A program made the translations under genes and the position numbers. A DNA stretch of 64,000 bases from Daucus carota subsp. sativus (taxonomy: Eukaryota; Streptophyta; Magnoliopsida; Apiales; Apiaceae), in assembly GCF_001625215.2 (NCBI RefSeq), contig NC_030389.2:45373454-45437453 (forward strand), in the 5' to 3' direction. Shown here in pieces: positions 61,601-64,000 of this stretch. The number at the start of each line of letters is the position of its first letter. Position 1 is the stretch's first letter. The notes beneath the pieces were generated by a model that made no database searches, had not been told where the DNA came from, and was given only the letters and a program-made list of their open reading frames with translations.

Positions 61601-64000
61601 ATGGAGCTTTGTGTCAGTAAGGATGTGATCAAGCTTTTTGAGGCCATCAAATATACCTTGAAAGCTCTGTCTCAGTAAGGACAACATTGACTCATCCTTC
61701 AGAAGCAACTGAAGACTGCTGAGGTGACCATAGAGCTCAGGAGACTTAATTCCTTTGGCACCACGGGTACCAGCCAATTCTTGCACACATGCATTTAATT
61801 GTGACTTAAGATTTATAATTTCTTGTTCAGCATTTTGCTTATCCCCCAACTCTTGCATACATGAATTCAATTGAGATTTAAGATCTTGAATCTCGTGTGC
61901 AGCATCTTCCTTGTCACCACTAAGCTCAGATATAGTATTTTCTGCTTTCCAAATTGCTTCCTCATATGATTTCAGACTAGAGGAGGCATCTGCAAGCTCA
62001 CGCGCTTGCATGCCAGCTACTTCTTTGAGCTTTTCTATCTCACTCTCCAAATTAGTCCTGCTTACTTTTGCCGTACTATATTCCTCAGCCAACAGAGACA
62101 AGTTTGTCTGTACTTGAGACATTGCATCTTCAAGGGCTTTTATAGTTTTGTGGGCTTCAGCTAACTCACTGCTAAGACAAGACGACTCCTCTTTGACTTT
62201 CTGAAGCTCCACTTGTGTAGCAACTTTACTACCTTGAGCATCTTCTTTTTCATCAACTAGCACAGAAATTTTGGTGGCAGCAAGTGCTAACTCATTAGAC
62301 TTGGTAGCCACTTCCTTTTTTACTAGTTCCAACTCATGTTGTGCCTGCGTCTTTGCAGCTTCACACTCACTTACATACCAAGCAAGCCTTTGAACCTTTT
62401 CTGCAGGTTCTTCCACAGCCGGACCGTCCGGGAAAGTGATATTCTCAATTGTTCCAATCAATCTTTGTAACATTCTATTGCTCTCGGCCAAGAATTTCTC
62501 CAGCTGATCCCTTTCTTCTTTAACAGACTTGAGATCAATTTCCAACTTAGGGACACAATCAGCATCACTGGACAATTTATGGATCTCGGTCCTGTAGTCA
62601 TTTAGAGAAAGTTCTTGCTGCTCTAGTTCAAGCTTTAATTTTTCAATTGCTGCATTCCTTTCATCCAGAAGTTGTTTTAGGTTTTCCCGCTCTTGAACTA
62701 GCCCCTTGCCCTTCTTGACTGCCATGGATAACTTTTCTCTGAGAAGAGTAGCTTTTTCTTCGGAACGTGAAAGATCATTCAGCAAAGAGTCTTTCTCATC
62801 TTTTAGATCCTTTAGTTCTTCAGAAATCACAGCTATCTTATTTGTCAGGTGGTTTACCTCTGATTCATTGGGTATCTCTTCTTCTAGAAGTGTTTTAAAC
62901 AACATAGCCTCAAAATCTCTTATGTACAAGAGACTTTGCATTCTTTTGATAAAATCCTCTCCAACCTGAGAAGACTCCACAGAAACTTTGGTTTGTTCTT
63001 TTAATTTCACAAAGCATTGGTTTATAATACTGTCCATGCCAGATTGTATCTCCTCTGGATCGTTTAAGGCCATACCTGATGCCTCCTGCAACATCCTGAC
63101 CACTCGGTCCCTGTCCAGAGAAATCTGATGCTCCTTCTGTAAGATCCCTTCATATTTGTATCTCAAATCTTCAACCACTTCTTCAAGATGATGCTTTTCT
63201 TGGGTTTCTGCCAAAATTGCTGAAGTTAGTCGATCAATCTCAATATCTGCGGCTTCTCTTGTTTTATCCAGAAGCTGCTTAATATCTATCTGCTCTTGAA
63301 CAAGTTCCATTCTTTCTTTAGTGGCCGATGATAAGTCTTCCCCCAAAATAATGATCTTCTCTTCCGAATGTGAGAGGAGATTCTGTAGACTGTCTTTCTC
63401 ATCTTTCAGATCATTTAGTTCTTGAGAGAGCACTGATATCTTATTAGCTAGGTCATTGACCCTAGACCTATCCAGCATATCATCCTCCAAAATTACTTCA
63501 AAGAGCATGGCCTCCTGAACCCTTGTGTACAAGAGACTCTGAATCCTTTCAAATAATTCCCATTCCACCTGAGCAGATTCTTCCCTTAACTTCCCAAAGC
63601 AACGGTCAACTATATTGTCCATGTCAGAGTGTGGCTCTTCTAAATCAATCATTTTTATTCCAGATGCCTCGTGTAACATTCTAATAAGCTGATTCTTTTC
63701 CAGAGAAATATGTTGCTCTCTCTCCACAATTCCTTTGTATTTGTATCTTAGATCTTCAAGCTCGTCCAGGAGATAATTATTTTGTTGTGTTTCTGTTAAA
63801 ATTGATGCAGCAAGTCGATCAATGTCATTCTGGGCCGTTTCTCTAGTTCTTTCTAAAAGCTGTTTCAAATTTTCCCGCTCCTGAACTAATCCTTTGCCCT
63901 TTTTAACTGCCATAGATAATTTCTCCCTCAGGAGAGTAGCTTTTTCTTCTGCGCGTGAAAGATTATGATGCAGTGAGTCATTCTCGTCTCTTATATCACG
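58668..64000 (-). CDS. TNO1-like trans-Golgi coiled-coil protein, 5' part outside the window
   Basis: Six exons are visible: >64000-61553, 61093-60538, 60424-59796, 59364-59217, 59139-59058 and 58770-58668. They give about 1,321 residues, open to the right edge. The protein is almost wholly Glu/Lys/Leu-rich coiled coil. The end is diagnostic: PVVNMPIPPGPSIAQVRSLK, then HVFKSLNTSGLVPRQGRTI, ADKIDGFW, ALMGRPRARIGVIAYWLFL and a final hydrophobic membrane anchor. This C-terminus matches TNO1, a tail-anchored tethering-type protein of the trans-Golgi network that interacts with the SYP41 syntaxin in Arabidopsis and supports vacuolar trafficking and salt tolerance. The large first visible exon contains ~198-residue internal repeats (see findings). 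No frame disruption was seen. Confidence 0.88.

Overview
This is a stretch of nuclear DNA from a flowering plant, most likely a core eudicot. It is AT-rich and gene-poor. Genes are split by short GT-AG introns and separated by miniature transposons. Several products are plant-specific: sieve-element occlusion protein, Mei2-like TEL protein, PsbY precursor and thylakoid ALB4. I cannot name the species from sequence alone.

Layout from left to right. 0-3.4 kb: one exon of a sieve-element occlusion (SEO) paralogue cut by the window edge, then a complete SEO gene (+). 4.3-7.1 kb: a broken kelch-repeat gene abutting a long-armed fold-back element, one Stowaway MITE nested inside another of the same family, a Helitron-like 3' end and short tandem repeats. 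7.1-12.0 kb: mostly anonymous, with a third Stowaway. 12.0-15.2 kb: a TERMINAL EAR1-like (Mei2-type) RNA-binding gene (-) with a MITE just behind its stop. 17.5-21.5 kb: a 62-bp tandem repeat, then a PLP-dependent D-cysteine desulfhydrase 2-like gene (-). 23.9-28.8 kb: ARP3 (+). 29.5-35.3 kb: a dense transposon and repeat cluster. 36.9-40.0 kb: a CFIm-type RRM/RS protein gene (+) with an intron in its 5' UTR. 44.7 kb: a BCP1-like anther gene (+). 46.8-48.2 kb: a pectate lyase gene (-). 50.2 kb: an RCC1-like exon remnant. 52.4-56.6 kb: ALB4 (-). 57.5-58.1 kb: psbY (+). 58.7-64.0 kb: the 3' two thirds or so of a TNO1-like trans-Golgi coiled-coil gene (-), running off the right edge.

The genes form no operon and no obvious single pathway. 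Loose functional groups are phloem (SEO), meristem/leaf-initiation RNA binding (TEL), actin nucleation (ARP3), mRNA 3'-end processing (RRM protein), pollen (BCP1-like, pectate lyase) and thylakoid (ALB4, PsbY). The gene order is the most informative feature. From memory of Arabidopsis loci, the genes match neighbours that are dispersed there over several duplicated segments, so this window seems to keep an older, less fractionated order.

I found no convincing undescribed multi-gene system. The best leads are the gene order, the transposon architecture at 29.5-33.4 kb (including a Mutator-like insertion whose near-empty site is also in the window), the truncated kelch gene beside a fold-back element, and the ~198-residue internal repeats of the TNO1-like protein. 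Exon coordinates were set by hand from reading frame and GT-AG signals, and phases were checked to close for every complete gene.
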